NCBI RefSeq assembly: GCF_015461845.1
Contig: NZ_JACOPW010000001.1
Span: 1,178,001 to 1,242,000 of the forward strand
Direction: 5' to 3'
Length of the DNA: 64,000 nucleotides
From: Pseudomonas mucoides
GTDB lineage: Bacteria > Pseudomonadota > Gammaproteobacteria > Pseudomonadales > Pseudomonadaceae
Part shown: positions 8,453 to 17,523 of the stretch, piece after piece
How the letters are laid out: the number at the start of each line of letters is the position of its first letter
Position numbering within the stretch: the first letter of the stretch is position 1
Translations under genes and position numbers: made by a program
The notes under the pieces: model-generated
What the model was told of the DNA's origin: nothing
What the model saw: the letters and a program-made list of their open reading frames with translations, nothing else
The model's database searches: none

Positions 8453-8704
8453 TCAAACGTTCAACATTCCCCATCCCCTGCCTGCGAATTCCGGATTGTC
8501 CCGATGCGTGCTTACTGACGTTGGTGTTGGAACAATAAACCCCTCCTCCACCATTTTTTGCAGCAGGATCCGTGCGACTTCGACAGCAGCGTTGTATGCC
8601 TCCTCAAACGTATCCCCGGCGGTCACCGCGCCAGGGATGTCAGGTATTTGAATACCGATTGCCGTTCTCTCGTCTCCCCACTCGATAATGATGGGATGGT
8701 GCAC
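8453..8704 (-). CDS. Short HicB-like protein (orphan antitoxin domain)
   Basis: An 83-residue protein with the HicB antitoxin fold pattern: an early strand pair (IIIEWGDERTAIGIQIPDIPG), the AGDTFEEAYNAAVEVARI helix, and a short acidic connection. It lacks a ribbon-helix-helix or HTH extension, so it would not be expected to bind DNA alone. The start is GTG at 8704, well placed after GGGAGG. No HicA-like dsRNA-binding toxin ORF is visible on either side, so this looks like a solitary or relic antitoxin. It may be functional as a stand-alone HicB-fold protein. Confidence 0.75.
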   Translation of the reverse strand: MHHPIIIEWGDERTAIGIQIPDIPGAVTAGDTFEEAYNAAVEVARILLQKMVEEGFIVPTPTSVSTHRDNPEFAGRGWGMLNV

Positions 8705-8988
8705 AGGCGTTCCTCCCGCAAAACATCACCTTAATCAAGGGTCACTGGACCATAGAATCCGGACAGGGTCTGTTCACGTTGTTTTTCAGGATGTGAGCTC
8801 ACTCATTCCCCCAAGAGTGTCGATGCCGGCACGATTATGTGATCGATCAGGATGGTGTGAGTCGTTACGCCGAGGTCAACCCGGATTACACTCAGCGTCC
8901 TGAGCCTGAAGCGATGCTGGATGCGATTCGCGGCTGCCCCTTTCACTGCCGCCCGCCCCGGCGGCAGGTTCTTTTCAAGGAGTGTGAA

Positions 8989-9708
8989 ATGACCCGTCGT
9001 ACTTTTCTCATCACAGGCGCCAGCAAAGGCATCGGTCGCGCGGTGGCCGAGCATCTGGATCGCGCCGGGCACCGGGTGGTCGGGATCGCACGACCCCCTG
9101 ACCTGACGTTCCCCGGCATTCTGTTTCCACTGGATTTGAGCGACCGGGCGCTGACTCAGGAAGTCCTGGCGGATCTGGCCAGGACGTACGAGTTTGATGG
9201 GCTGGTGAACAACGTCGGTCTGGTACGCCCGCAGGTGTTGGGCGAGATCGATCTGGATACGTTCGACGATGTGATGCGGGTCAACCTCCATTCGGCGTTG
9301 CAGGCCACCCAGGCACTGCTGCCGAATATGCGTGCCAAGGGCTGGGGTCGGGTGGTGAATATTTCCAGTTTGACCGTGCTGGGGATCACCCAACGCACGG
9401 CGTATGCGGCGGCGAAAGCGGCGCTGATCAGCTTCACGCGATCGTGGGCGCTGGAGCTGGCGAAAACTGGCGTGACAGTGAATGCCGTGGCACCGGGGCC
9501 GACTGAAACCGAATTGTTCCGCACCAACAATCCACCGGGCAGTGAGGGTGAAGCGCGGTATCTGGCGGGCGTGCCGATGGGCCGTTTGGGGCAGCCGCAG
9601 GAGATTGCGGCGGCGATCGCGTTTTTGCTGTCCGAGCAGAGCGGGTTTATCACCGGGCAAACGCTGTTTGTCGATGGCGGCTCCTCCATCGGCAAAGCCG
9701 CGTTCTAA
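8989..9708 (+). CDS. Short-chain dehydrogenase/reductase
   Basis: A 239-residue classical SDR. It has the cofactor motif TGASKGIG near residue 8, NNVG in place of NNAG, and the catalytic Ser-Tyr-Lys set in NISSLT...YAAAKAA. The C-terminal GQTLFVDGGSS is typical of FabG-like members. The substrate is unknown; the ketoreductase/sugar dehydrogenase group is likely. The start at 8989 is supported by AAGGAG eight bases upstream. The same frame stays open back to 8797 without a family-like N-terminus. The LysR regulator 150 bp downstream on the same strand may be functionally linked. Confidence 0.88.
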   Translation: MTRRTFLITGASKGIGRAVAEHLDRAGHRVVGIARPPDLTFPGILFPLDLSDRALTQEVLADLARTYEFDGLVNNVGLVRPQVLGEIDLDTFDDVMRVNLHSALQATQALLPNMRAKGWGRVVNISSLTVLGITQRTAYAAAKAALISFTRSWALELAKTGVTVNAVAPGPTETELFRTNNPPGSEGEARYLAGVPMGRLGQPQEIAAAIAFLLSEQSGFITGQTLFVDGGSSIGKAAF

Positions 9709-9728
9709 CCAACAATACAACCCCCCTA

Positions 9729-9814
9729 TAGGAGTGAGCCTGCTCACGATGAGGTCCTGACAGCCAACATCGTTGTTGAATGTCAGGCCGCCATCGCGAG
9801 CAGGCTCACTCCTA
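9729..9814. repeat. REP pair (REPIN) between SDR and LysR genes
   Basis: TAGGAGTGAGCCTGCTCACGAT and ATCGCGAGCAGGCTCACTCCTA are head-to-head. The 40-bp space between the arms contains a second small dyad (CTGACAGCC.../...TGTCAGG). This is the GTAGGAGTGAGC class also seen at 40463. Confidence 0.85.
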
Positions 9815-9856
9815 CAGGGGATTTCCTAAAGGCATCAGACTGCACAAGGGTTTCGA

Positions 9857-10744
9857 ATGGACCGCCTCGCCGCAATGGAAACCTTCGTCTACGTCGTGGA
9901 AACCGGCTCGTTTTCCGCCGCCGCCCGGCGCCTGAATATCGGCCAGCCCGCCGTGTCGAAAGCCATTGCGCAACTCGAATCACGCCTGGCCGTGCGACTG
10001 TTGTTGCGTTCGACCCGAGGCCTGACGCCCACCGAGGCCGGCCTGGCCTTTTTCGAACGCGCCAAACGTGCCATCGAAGAAGTTGACGAGGCCGACAACG
10101 CCGCGCGCGGTGCCGCCAGCGGGCTGACCGGCAACCTGCGCATTTGCGCCGCCGTGACCTTCGGCCGAATCCATATCGTGCCGCACCTCGGGCCGTTCCT
10201 CGATCAGAATCCAGACCTGAACATCGACCTGCTGCTCGACGACCGTAACCTCAATCTGGTCGAAGAAGGCGTCGACGTCGCACTGCGCATGGGCGCCCTG
10301 AGCGACTCCGGCCTCACCGCCCGCAAGATCGCCGAATGCCGACGTGTTGTACTCGGCACACCGGCTTACTTCGACAAACACGGCGAACCCACCTGCCCGG
10401 CTGACCTGTGCAAACACCAGGCAGTGGTCTACGCCTTGGGCGGCGGCGCCAACTGGCAATTTCGCAACGCGAGCGAAGAACAATCCGTGATCATCAATGG
10501 CCGAATTCGCGTCAGCGCCGCGGAAGGTTTGCGTGAAGCGGTCCTCGCCCATCTGGGATTGACCATGGCCTCCGAATGGATGTTTGCTCCGGAGCTGGCC
10601 AGCGGTGCCGTCAGGGAAGTGATGACAGACTGGACCCTGCCGAACCAGGATTTGTGGGCGGTGTTTCCCACCGGAAGAATGGCCAGCGCGAAGGCTCGGG
10701 CGTTTGTGGAGTATGTGCAGGGGTTGTTGGTGAATAGAACCTGA
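9857..10744 (+). CDS. LysR family transcriptional regulator
   Basis: A 295-residue LTTR. The N-terminal winged HTH (MDRLAAMETFVYVVETGSFS, then AARRLNIGQPAVSKAIAQLE) is followed by the linker helix and a periplasmic-binding-like effector domain (GNLRICAAVTFGRIHIVPHL onward). It belongs to the subgroup that regulates SDR or efflux neighbours. The closest candidate target is the SDR gene upstream, in the same orientation. It ends at a strong bidirectional hairpin. The ligand is unknown. Confidence 0.9.
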   Translation: MDRLAAMETFVYVVETGSFSAAARRLNIGQPAVSKAIAQLESRLAVRLLLRSTRGLTPTEAGLAFFERAKRAIEEVDEADNAARGAASGLTGNLRICAAVTFGRIHIVPHLGPFLDQNPDLNIDLLLDDRNLNLVEEGVDVALRMGALSDSGLTARKIAECRRVVLGTPAYFDKHGEPTCPADLCKHQAVVYALGGGANWQFRNASEEQSVIINGRIRVSAAEGLREAVLAHLGLTMASEWMFAPELASGAVREVMTDWTLPNQDLWAVFPTGRMASAKARAFVEYVQGLLVNRT

Positions 10745-10760
10745 ACAGGACTCAAGCGGC

Positions 10761-10789
10761 AAAACGGCGATCCTCAGATCGCCGTTTTC
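10761..10789. terminator. Bidirectional terminator between LysR gene and lipoprotein gene
   Basis: AAAACGGCGATC-CTCA-GATCGCCGTTTT is a perfect hairpin with A-run and T-run on its sides. It sits 17 bases after the LysR stop and just beyond the convergent stop at 10792. Confidence 0.9.
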
Positions 10790-10791
10790 AT

Positions 10792-11196
10792 TTACTGCCC
10801 GAATTGCCGTCCCAACCCGCCCGGAACGCCATGGATATCCGTGTCTTCCCAAGGCCCGTCGGGGCTGACCGAACGGCTCCAGCCGTTGTTCCAGCGGTAG
10901 TAGGTGCGCTGGCGGTAGAAGGTGTTGGTCTGATCCTCCAGCACATAGACGCCAAGCTTGGCGTCCCAATGGCTATTACCACCCGGTGGCGGTGCGAAGC
11001 TGGCGGAGGTGCGCGGCATCGGTTTGGCCGGCTTGGCGGGGATGCCCGGTTTGCCCGGCGAGGGTGTCGTGGACGGTGTCGGCCTTGGCTGCGATGGCGG
11101 GATCGGTGGTGGTGTCGTGGGCTCTGGCCGCTGGACCGCACATGCACTTAACCCCAAAACCAGACTGAGCAGGGTGATACGAGCAATAGCGGTCAT
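10792..11196 (-). CDS. Small proline-rich lipoprotein of unknown function
   Basis: A 134-residue protein. The signal ends in the lipobox LSAC (residues ~17-20), giving an N-terminally acylated protein. A Pro/Thr/Lys-rich linker (TTPPPIPPSQPRPTPST) follows, then a compact aromatic C-terminal module (YVLEDQTNTFYRQRTYYRWNN... SPDGPWED) containing YYRW and W residues. I chose ATG 11196 because the longer ORF from 11289 has no signal sequence. The C-terminal pattern is unknown to me. It is encoded 14 bases downstream of ccmI, so it may be read through from the ccm operon, but no cytochrome role is implied. Confidence 0.75.
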   Translation of the reverse strand: MTAIARITLLSLVLGLSACAVQRPEPTTPPPIPPSQPRPTPSTTPSPGKPGIPAKPAKPMPRTSASFAPPPGGNSHWDAKLGVYVLEDQTNTFYRQRTYYRWNNGWSRSVSPDGPWEDTDIHGVPGGLGRQFGQ

Positions 11197-11210
11197 GGCG
11201 GTGCTTCCTG

Positions 11211-12413
11211 TTATTTGTCCGGGCTGTCGATGGTCAGTGTCTGCGTCGCGGTGGTGCTGCTGGCCAGAGGCTGGCTGCGACCGACCCATTCACCGGCAGT
11301 CGGTTGGCCGGCACGGGAGACGCGCGCAACCAGTTGGACTTCAGGGAAGTTCGACAGTTTCAACTGCGGCATCATTGCGTCGGCATCACCCAGTTCGACA
11401 GTCACCGGCAAGTCGGCCACGGTCAGGCGTTTGGCCGCCAACGGCGCAGGTGGACCTGAGGTGGCGCGGGCGAAGATGAAGACAGTGTCACCCGGCTGGA
11501 CCTTGGCTTTGAGCGCTGGCGCCAGGTCTACGGTGACTTTCAGCAACGCTGCCGCCTTCGCCGCAGGTGCCTGGACAACCTTGCCGCCGCTGGCTTCCAG
11601 CTTCTCGGTGGCCCGGCTGATACCACCTTGCAGGGCGGCGCGGGAGCTGTCCTCGGGCGGCAGTTGCGCCAGCAGGCGATTCCAATAGTCGATAGCGTCC
11701 TGATAACGCTGGGCTTCGAAAGCTGCGATGCCAAGCAGTCCAAGGCTGGTGACTTCTTTTGGATCGGCTTTCAGCGCTTCATCAGTCAGGGCCTGAATCT
11801 TGTCCGACCACTTCTTGCCATCGGCAAAGTATTGGGCCTGCGCCCATTGGCCGAGCAGTTCCGGTTGACGCCCGGCCAGGTTCACCGTGCGCTCAAAGAT
11901 CTTCGCTGCATCGCCAGGACGGTCCTGGGCCATGTAGGTGCGACCAAGGAAATACAAGCCTTCAGCCGATTCCGGCTGAGCGGCGACGGCGCGTTCCAGG
12001 CGACGGGTCATCTCTTCCATCGACTGCGGTGCCTGGGAAAATTCGCGGGTCAGTTCGACTTTGTCGCTGGCACCGAAATGCAGGTACAAGCCAAGACCGA
12101 GCACCGGAACCAGCACTGCCGCCAACAACGGCAACGGCTTGCCCAGGCGACCCACGCGAGGCGCTGCAACGCCTTCGGTATCGGCGAGTAGCTCACGGGC
12201 CGCTTCGGCGCGGCCGGCGTCCATTTGCCCGGCGTCGAGCACACCCTCTTCCTGCTGAGTCTGCAACTCAGCCACGCGCTCTTGGTACAGCGCAACGTTC
12301 AGGGCGGTACGATCCTCTTCAAGTTGAGCACGACGACCGCGCAAAACCGGGATCAACAGAAAACTCAGGGCAACCAGAAGCAGCAGACCTGCAGCGAGCC
12401 AGAAATCAATCAT
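11211..12413 (-). CDS. ccmI: Cytochrome c biogenesis protein CcmI
   Basis: A 400-residue membrane protein. It has two N-terminal transmembrane helices ([17 protein letters not shown], and around residues 90-110) with a cytoplasmic loop between, and a periplasmic C-terminal part with TPR-type helices ([21 protein letters not shown], then [21 protein letters not shown]). CcmI holds the apocytochrome c C-terminus for the heme lyase complex. Pseudomonas CcmI is of this long, bipartite form. It overlaps ccmH by 4 bases and ends the ccm operon. Confidence 0.92.
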   Translation of the reverse strand: MIDFWLAAGLLLLVALSFLLIPVLRGRRAQLEEDRTALNVALYQERVAELQTQQEEGVLDAGQMDAGRAEAARELLADTEGVAAPRVGRLGKPLPLLAAVLVPVLGLGLYLHFGASDKVELTREFSQAPQSMEEMTRRLERAVAAQPESAEGLYFLGRTYMAQDRPGDAAKIFERTVNLAGRQPELLGQWAQAQYFADGKKWSDKIQALTDEALKADPKEVTSLGLLGIAAFEAQRYQDAIDYWNRLLAQLPPEDSSRAALQGGISRATEKLEASGGKVVQAPAAKAAALLKVTVDLAPALKAKVQPGDTVFIFARATSGPPAPLAAKRLTVADLPVTVELGDADAMMPQLKLSNFPEVQLVARVSRAGQPTAGEWVGRSQPLASSTTATQTLTIDSPDK

Positions 12414-12880
12414 TCTTGGTTTTTATCCAACAGGTGGTCGAGGCGCTCACGCTCCTCGGCAGAAAGCGCGTCCGGGGTTTCGGCGCGTTGCACGCGACGA
12501 CGGCGGACGATCACGGCGATAATCACGAAACCGCCCAGCAGGAGGCCGGCCGGGCCGAACCAGAGCAGTGCAGTCTTGGCGTTGAGAGCCGGTTTGTAGC
12601 GGACGAAGTCACCGTAGCGGTCGACCATGAAGTCGATGATCTGCTGGTTGTCCTTGCCCTCGCCGAGCATGCGGAAAATCTCTTTGCGCAGGTCGGCGGC
12701 AATCGGTGCATTGGAATCGGCGATGTCCTGATTCTGGCACTTGGGGCAACGCAGTTCCTTGGTCAGCTCGCGAAAACGCTCGCGATCACCTTCTTTGGCG
12801 AACTCGTAGGTATCGATGGCGGCGTGGGCCACGCCGGCCATGCTCAAGCCCAGTACCGTCGCTGCTATCCAGCGCTTCAT
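12410..12880 (-). CDS. ccmH: Cytochrome c biogenesis protein CcmH
   Basis: A 156-residue periplasmic thiol-disulfide protein. It has a signal peptide (about 20 residues), the heme lyase redox motif [11 protein letters not shown], then a helical bundle and a C-terminal membrane helix ([21 protein letters not shown]). It reduces the apocytochrome CXXCH cysteines together with CcmG. It is the short CcmH form, consistent with CcmI being a separate protein. It overlaps neighbours by 4 bases on each side. Confidence 0.95.
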   Translation of the reverse strand: MKRWIAATVLGLSMAGVAHAAIDTYEFAKEGDRERFRELTKELRCPKCQNQDIADSNAPIAADLRKEIFRMLGEGKDNQQIIDFMVDRYGDFVRYKPALNAKTALLWFGPAGLLLGGFVIIAVIVRRRRVQRAETPDALSAEERERLDHLLDKNQE

Positions 12881-13413
12881 GGCTTGGCCTCATCGACCAG
12901 CGCCTGATACTTGGCAGCCAGTTTTTCACGCCAGACCTGCTCGTCGATCACACCGACGAACTTGTCGCGGATGATGCCCTTGGCGTCGATGAAAAAGGTT
13001 TCCGGCGCGCCATACACACCGAGGTTCAGGCCCAGGGTGCCGGCGTCGTCACGGATGTCCAGTTGATACGGGTTGTGGAACTCCACGAGCCACTTCAAGG
13101 CGTCGGCGTTGACGTCCTTGTAGTTGATGCCGTAAATCACCACGCCCTGCTGGGCCAGTTTGTTCAGCACCGGGTGCTCGACCCGGCAGGAAATGCACCA
13201 GGTACCCCAGACGTTGACCAGTGCCGGTTTGCCCACGATGTCAGCCTTGGTCAGGGTTTTGTCGCCCTGCACGCTTGGCAGGGAAAACGCCGGGAACGGT
13301 TTGTTGATCATCGCCGAAGGCAACTCGGCCGGGTCGAGGTACAACCCGCGATACAGGAAAACAGCCACCACCAGAAAAATCATCAGTGGCAACAGCATCA
13401 ACCAACGTCTCAT
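12877..13413 (-). CDS. dsbE: Thiol:disulfide interchange protein DsbE (CcmG)
   Basis: A 178-residue membrane-anchored thioredoxin-like protein. It has a single N-terminal helix (LMLLPLMIFLVVAVFLY), then a thioredoxin fold with active site WGTWCISCRVEHP (WCxxC), and the CcmG-typical acidic/insert segment ending in GAPETFFID with its cis-Pro region. It delivers electrons from CcdA/DsbD to CcmH and the apocytochrome. The 4-base overlaps with ccmF and ccmH indicate a translationally coupled operon. Confidence 0.95.
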   Translation of the reverse strand: MRRWLMLLPLMIFLVVAVFLYRGLYLDPAELPSAMINKPFPAFSLPSVQGDKTLTKADIVGKPALVNVWGTWCISCRVEHPVLNKLAQQGVVIYGINYKDVNADALKWLVEFHNPYQLDIRDDAGTLGLNLGVYGAPETFFIDAKGIIRDKFVGVIDEQVWREKLAAKYQALVDEAKP

Positions 13414-15398
13414 GCAGTCGCTCCCGTCATGCCCAGTGCTTCACGCACCCGGCTTTTCACCTTGACCCGATAACGCCGATCCAGCGCCGCCAGCAACCCG
13501 CCGAAGCCAGTCAGCAGACCGCCGAACCAGATCCAGCGCACGAACGGTTTGACGTGAACGCGCACAGCCCAGGCGCCATCGCCCAGCGGTTCGCCGAGGG
13601 CGACGTAGAGGTCACGGGTGAAACCGGCGTCGATTCCGGCTTCGGTCATCACCGAGTTCTGCACGGTGTACAGGCGTTTTTCCGGGTGCAGCACGCTGAC
13701 TTCCTTGCCATCGCGGATCACCCGAACGGTGCCCTTGTCGGAGGTGAAGTTCGGGCCTTCGAAGTGCTTGGCGCCTTCGAACACGAAGTGATAACCGGCC
13801 AGGTCCATGGACTCGCCCGGCGCCAGGCGCAAGTCGCGCTCGGCACTGTTCTGGCTCGACAACACGACGCCCAGCGCACACACGGCAATGCCCAGGTGAG
13901 CGATCTGCATGCCCCAATAACTGCGGGTCAGGGTCGGCAGGCCTTTGATCAGGCCTTTGTGGCGAGTCTTGTCGAGGATATCCCGGACACCGGCGAGCAA
14001 TACCCACGCTGCCAGCATGAAGGTTGCAATCACCGCCCAGTTGAAATCGCCATAAGCGACGCCGGCCACAACCGCCAGCGCAGCACTGCCGAGCAGTACC
14101 GGGGTCAGCATGCTCATCAGCCATTTGACTGGGGTGTCTTTCCAGCGCACCAGCATGCCGACTGCCATCACCACCATCAGCAACGCCATCAACGGAATGA
14201 ACAGCGCATTGAAGTACGGCGGGCCGACCGACAGTTTGGCGCCGGTCATAGCATCGAGAATCAGCGGGTACAAGGTGCCGAGCAGGATCATCGAAGCCGC
14301 CACCACCAACACCAGGTTGTTACCCAGCAGCAGGGTTTCCCGGGACCAGAGGTTGAAGCCGACCTGGCTCTTGACCACCGGCGCGCGCAGGGCGAACAGC
14401 GTCAGCGAACCGCCGACCACGAACAGCAGGAAAATCAGGATGAACACACCGCGCTCAGGGTCGGACGCAAACGCGTGAACCGACGTCAGCACGCCGGAAC
14501 GCACGAGGAACGTACCGAGCAAGCTCAGCGAGAATGCGGCGATGGCCAGCAACACGGTCCAGCTCTTGAACACGCCACGTTTTTCCGTGACGGCCAACGA
14601 GTGAATCAGCGCCGTACCGACCAGCCAAGGCATGAAAGAGGCGTTTTCCACCGGGTCCCAGAACCACCAGCCGCCCCAGCCGAGTTCGTAATACGCCCAC
14701 CACGAACCGAGGGTGATGCCGATACCAAGGAAAGCCCAGGCGACGATGGTCCACGGACGCGACCAGCGCGCCCACGCCGCATCAAGGCGACCGCCCATCA
14801 GCGCCGCGATGGCGAAGGCGAAAGCCACGGAGAAACCGACGTAACCCATGTACAGCATCGGCGGGTGAACGATCAGGCCGATGTCTTGCAGCAACGGATT
14901 GAGGTCGGCGCCATCGCTGGGCACTTGCGGCAGGATGCGCTTGAACGGGTTAGACGTGAGGATCAGGAACAGCAGGAAACCGGTGCTGATCATGCCCATC
15001 ACCGCCAGCACGCGGGCCAGCATGTCCCGCGGCAACTGCCGGGAGAACACCGATACCGCGAAGGTCCAGCCACCGAGGATCAACGCCCACAACAGCAATG
15101 ACCCTTCGTGTGCCCCCCAGACTGCGCTGAATTTGTAGTACCAAGGCAAGGCACTGTTGGAGTTGCTCGCGACGTAGGCGACCGAGAAGTCGTCGGTTAT
15201 GAACGCGTAGGTCAGGCAACCAAAAGCGAACACCAGGAAAGTGAACTGACCCCAGGCGGCTGGCTGAGCCAGGCTCATCCACAGTCGATCACCGCGCCAG
15301 GCACCGAGCAATGGCACCACGGCCTGAACCAGCGCGAAACACAGCGCCAGGATCATGGCCAGGTGGCCAAGCTCAGGGATAAAGATTCCGGATGTCAT
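13410..15398 (-). CDS. ccmF: Heme lyase subunit CcmF
   Basis: A 662-residue polytopic membrane protein with about 14-15 membrane helices. It contains the WWD heme-binding signature in GWGGWWFWDPVEN (about residues 235-247) and the flanking conserved histidines expected for heme b ligation. CcmF forms the cytochrome c heme lyase with CcmH and CcmI. I used ATG 15398, giving MTSGIFIPELGHLA, because the nominally longer start is a TTG one codon earlier. An open antisense frame of more than 500 codons covers this gene and is a codon-bias shadow. Confidence 0.96.
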   Translation of the reverse strand: MTSGIFIPELGHLAMILALCFALVQAVVPLLGAWRGDRLWMSLAQPAAWGQFTFLVFAFGCLTYAFITDDFSVAYVASNSNSALPWYYKFSAVWGAHEGSLLLWALILGGWTFAVSVFSRQLPRDMLARVLAVMGMISTGFLLFLILTSNPFKRILPQVPSDGADLNPLLQDIGLIVHPPMLYMGYVGFSVAFAFAIAALMGGRLDAAWARWSRPWTIVAWAFLGIGITLGSWWAYYELGWGGWWFWDPVENASFMPWLVGTALIHSLAVTEKRGVFKSWTVLLAIAAFSLSLLGTFLVRSGVLTSVHAFASDPERGVFILIFLLFVVGGSLTLFALRAPVVKSQVGFNLWSRETLLLGNNLVLVVAASMILLGTLYPLILDAMTGAKLSVGPPYFNALFIPLMALLMVVMAVGMLVRWKDTPVKWLMSMLTPVLLGSAALAVVAGVAYGDFNWAVIATFMLAAWVLLAGVRDILDKTRHKGLIKGLPTLTRSYWGMQIAHLGIAVCALGVVLSSQNSAERDLRLAPGESMDLAGYHFVFEGAKHFEGPNFTSDKGTVRVIRDGKEVSVLHPEKRLYTVQNSVMTEAGIDAGFTRDLYVALGEPLGDGAWAVRVHVKPFVRWIWFGGLLTGFGGLLAALDRRYRVKVKSRVREALGMTGATA

Positions 15399-15401
15399 CA
15401 A

Positions 15402-15857
15402 TTAACCCTCTTTGGCTTGTGTGGGTGCCGACTGGCCGCTGTCTTTCAGGGCTTTGGTCACTTCCGGCGGCATGTATTTTTCGTCGTGCTTGGCCAGCAC
15501 TTCGTCGGCCACCACCACGCCGTCGGCGTTGATTTTGCCCAGGGCAACGATGCCCTGCCCTTCACGGAACAGGTCCGGAAGAATGCCGCGATAGGTGATG
15601 GTCACGGATTTGTTGAAATCGGTGACGACGAATTTGACGTCCAGCGAATCGCCGGAACGTTGCAACGAACCTTTCTCGACCATGCCGCCCGCCCGAATAC
15701 GCGTGTCTTGCGGCGCTTCGCCGTTAGCGATCTGGGTCGGGGTGTAAAACAGATTGATGTTCTGCTGCAAGGCGCTCAGGGCCAGGCCGACGGCAGCGCC
15801 GACACCCACCAGGATCGCGAGAATGATGATAAGACGCTTTTTGCGCAGCGGATTCAC
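15402..15857 (-). CDS. ccmE: Heme chaperone CcmE
   Basis: A 151-residue protein: cytoplasmic N-terminus NPLRKKR, one membrane anchor ([19 protein letters not shown]), and a periplasmic OB-fold. It ends with the covalent heme site [10 protein letters not shown], where the His binds heme and the Tyr ligates iron. It ferries heme from CcmC to CcmF. The start is GTG at 15857, overlapping the ccmD stop as GTGA. The longer frame to 16103 is only read-through across ccmD and is not family-like. Confidence 0.93.
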   Translation of the reverse strand: MNPLRKKRLIIILAILVGVGAAVGLALSALQQNINLFYTPTQIANGEAPQDTRIRAGGMVEKGSLQRSGDSLDVKFVVTDFNKSVTITYRGILPDLFREGQGIVALGKINADGVVVADEVLAKHDEKYMPPEVTKALKDSGQSAPTQAKEG

Positions 15858-16030
15858 TTGCCGTTCTCCCGGCGCAGACGACGCGCCTCTTGTTGCAGAT
15901 ACCGCTTGCGGGCCAGGATCGGCGCCGCCACGTTGAGGACCAGCACTGCCAGGCAGATGCCATAGGCGGACCAGACATACAGGGCATGATGGCCCATGGC
16001 GAGGAAGTCGCCGAATGAAGCAAAACTCAT
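15854..16030 (-). CDS. ccmD: Heme exporter protein CcmD
   Basis: A 58-residue protein read directly from the sequence: [20 protein letters not shown], a single membrane helix ([19 protein letters not shown]), then a basic tail rich in Arg/Lys/Glu ([19 protein letters not shown]). This is the normal CcmD layout; the protein helps release holo-CcmE from the CcmABC complex. The start overlaps the ccmC stop (ATGA) and its stop overlaps ccmE's GTG (GTGA), so the chain of 4-base overlaps supports it strongly. Confidence 0.93.
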   Translation of the reverse strand: MSFASFGDFLAMGHHALYVWSAYGICLAVLVLNVAAPILARKRYLQQEARRLRRENGK

Positions 16031-16782
16031 CGAGCGGCCTCCAGGCTGTTTTGTACTTCGGCCTTGACCCAGCTGGCCCGCGCTTCGCGCTTGAGCACTT
16101 CAAGGCGCATGCGCAGCAACAGGACCGCGCCGAAGAAACAGTAAAAACCCAGCACCGTCAGCAGCAATGGCAGCCACATCTCGGCCGGCATCGCCGGTTT
16201 TTCGGTGAGGGTGAAGGTCGCGCCCTGGTGCAGGGTGTTCCACCACTCCACCGAGTACTTGATGATCGGAATGTTGATCACGCCGACAATCGCCAACACC
16301 GCACAGGCCTTCGCGGCGCTGTCACGATTACTGATGGCGTTGCCCAGTGCAATAAGACCGAAGTACAGAAACAGCAGGATCAGCATGGACGTCAGTCGCG
16401 CATCCCAGACCCACCACGAACCCCAGGTCGGTTTGCCCCAGATCGCGCCGGTGACCAGCGCCACAGCGGTCATCCAGGCCCCGATGGGCGCCGCGCATTG
16501 CAGGGCGACGTCGGCCAGTTTCATCTTCCAGACCAGCCCGACAATGCCACACACGGCCAGCATCACATAGCAGGACTGCGCCAGCATGGCGGCCGGAACA
16601 TGGATATAGATGATGCGAAAGCTGTTGCCTTGCTGGTAGTCGGGCGGCGCGAAGGCCAGGCCCCAAACGACACCGACACCGATCAGCAGCAACGCCGCGA
16701 CGCTCAGCCAGGGCAGCAGTTTGCCGCTGATGCCGTAAAACCATTTGGGCGAGCCGAGCTTGTGAAACCACGTCCAGTTCAT
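16027..16782 (-). CDS. ccmC: Heme exporter protein CcmC
   Basis: A 251-residue protein with six membrane helices. It has the WWD signature in [14 protein letters not shown] (about residues 134-147) and flanking periplasmic histidines (IIYIHVPAA, and the later [16 protein letters not shown]). CcmC binds heme at the periplasmic face and loads it on CcmE. A 72-base gap separates it from ccmB; the gap holds a small hairpin at 16801-16819 but no strong terminator T-run. Confidence 0.95.
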   Translation of the reverse strand: MNWTWFHKLGSPKWFYGISGKLLPWLSVAALLLIGVGVVWGLAFAPPDYQQGNSFRIIYIHVPAAMLAQSCYVMLAVCGIVGLVWKMKLADVALQCAAPIGAWMTAVALVTGAIWGKPTWGSWWVWDARLTSMLILLFLYFGLIALGNAISNRDSAAKACAVLAIVGVINIPIIKYSVEWWNTLHQGATFTLTEKPAMPAEMWLPLLLTVLGFYCFFGAVLLLRMRLEVLKREARASWVKAEVQNSLEAAR

Positions 16783-16800
16783 ACTGTTTCCATCACGGTT

Positions 16801-16819
16801 GCCCTTCGCTGTGAAGGGC
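16801..16819. other. Stem-loop in the ccmB-ccmC gap
   Basis: GCCCTT-CGCTGTG-AAGGGC gives a 6-bp stem with a 7-base loop. On the transcribed (-) strand no T-run follows at once, so it may modulate rather than end transcription inside the ccm operon. Confidence 0.4.
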
Positions 16820-16854
16820 TGGGTCTTTACTGATTAAATTTTAACCAGACCTCA

Positions 16855-17523
16855 TTATTCGCCGACGCTGATCTTCAGGCCAGCAGCTATTGCAAAAGGT
16901 GTCAGGGTTATCGCCAGGGCGGTCAGGCTACCAAGCCACAAGAGATAACCGGTCGCCGGCATGCCCTGCAAGGCTGCCTGCAAGGCGCCACTGCCGAGAA
17001 TCAACACCGGGATGTACAGCGGTAGAATCAGCAGTGCCAACAACAGGCCACCGCGCTTCAATCCGACCGTCAGGGCTGCGCCCACCGCACCGAGCAGGCT
17101 CAGCACCGGTGTACCCAGCAATAAGGAAAGCAGCAACACCGGCAGACAAGCGGCAGGTAAACCGAGCATCAACGCCAGCAGTGGCGCGAGCAAAACCAGT
17201 GCCAGGCCTGAGAAGGCCCAGTGTGCCAGTACCTTGGCCAAAACCAGAAGAGGCAGGGGGTGCGACGAAAGGACCCACTGTTCGAGGGAACCGTCTTCGA
17301 AATCACTGCGGAAAAGCCCGTCCAGCGAGAGCAGAACCGATAAAAGCGCTGCCACCCAGACCAGTCCCGGAGACAAGGTTTGCAACAATTGAGCCTCGGG
17401 GCCGACCGCCAGCGGGAACAGCGCCACGACGATAGCGAAGAACACCAGCGGATTAGCCAGTTCCGCAGGACGGCGGAACAATAAACGGGCCTCACGGGCG
17501 ACCAACAGGCCGAAAACACTCAT
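16855..17523 (-). CDS. ccmB: Heme exporter protein CcmB
   Basis: A 222-residue ABC-2-type permease with six hydrophobic segments. Typical features are the N-terminal [19 protein letters not shown], then [20 protein letters not shown] in the first cytoplasmic loop. It is the membrane subunit of the CcmAB ATPase complex, which drives release of holo-CcmE. I chose ATG 17523, which overlaps the ccmA stop (ATGA), over the frame's extra upstream codons. Confidence 0.94.
   Translation of the reverse strand: MSVFGLLVAREARLLFRRPAELANPLVFFAIVVALFPLAVGPEAQLLQTLSPGLVWVAALLSVLLSLDGLFRSDFEDGSLEQWVLSSHPLPLLVLAKVLAHWAFSGLALVLLAPLLALMLGLPAACLPVLLLSLLLGTPVLSLLGAVGAALTVGLKRGGLLLALLILPLYIPVLILGSGALQAALQGMPATGYLLWLGSLTALAITLTPFAIAAGLKISVGE

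Noticed and set aside
8705..8900. Possible hicA toxin upstream of the HicB-like gene
   Set aside because: No small ORF on either strand here shows the HicA core or length of about 60-80 residues with the G-S-H type motif.
13386..15101. A 571-codon + strand frame opposite ccmF
   Set aside because: Same GC-driven shadow effect; the product is Gln/His/Arg-rich low complexity, and ccmF is clearly real.
15857..16103. CcmE start at 16103
   Set aside because: The extra residues come from the ccmD coding region in another frame; CcmE starts NPLRKKRL after GTG 15857.
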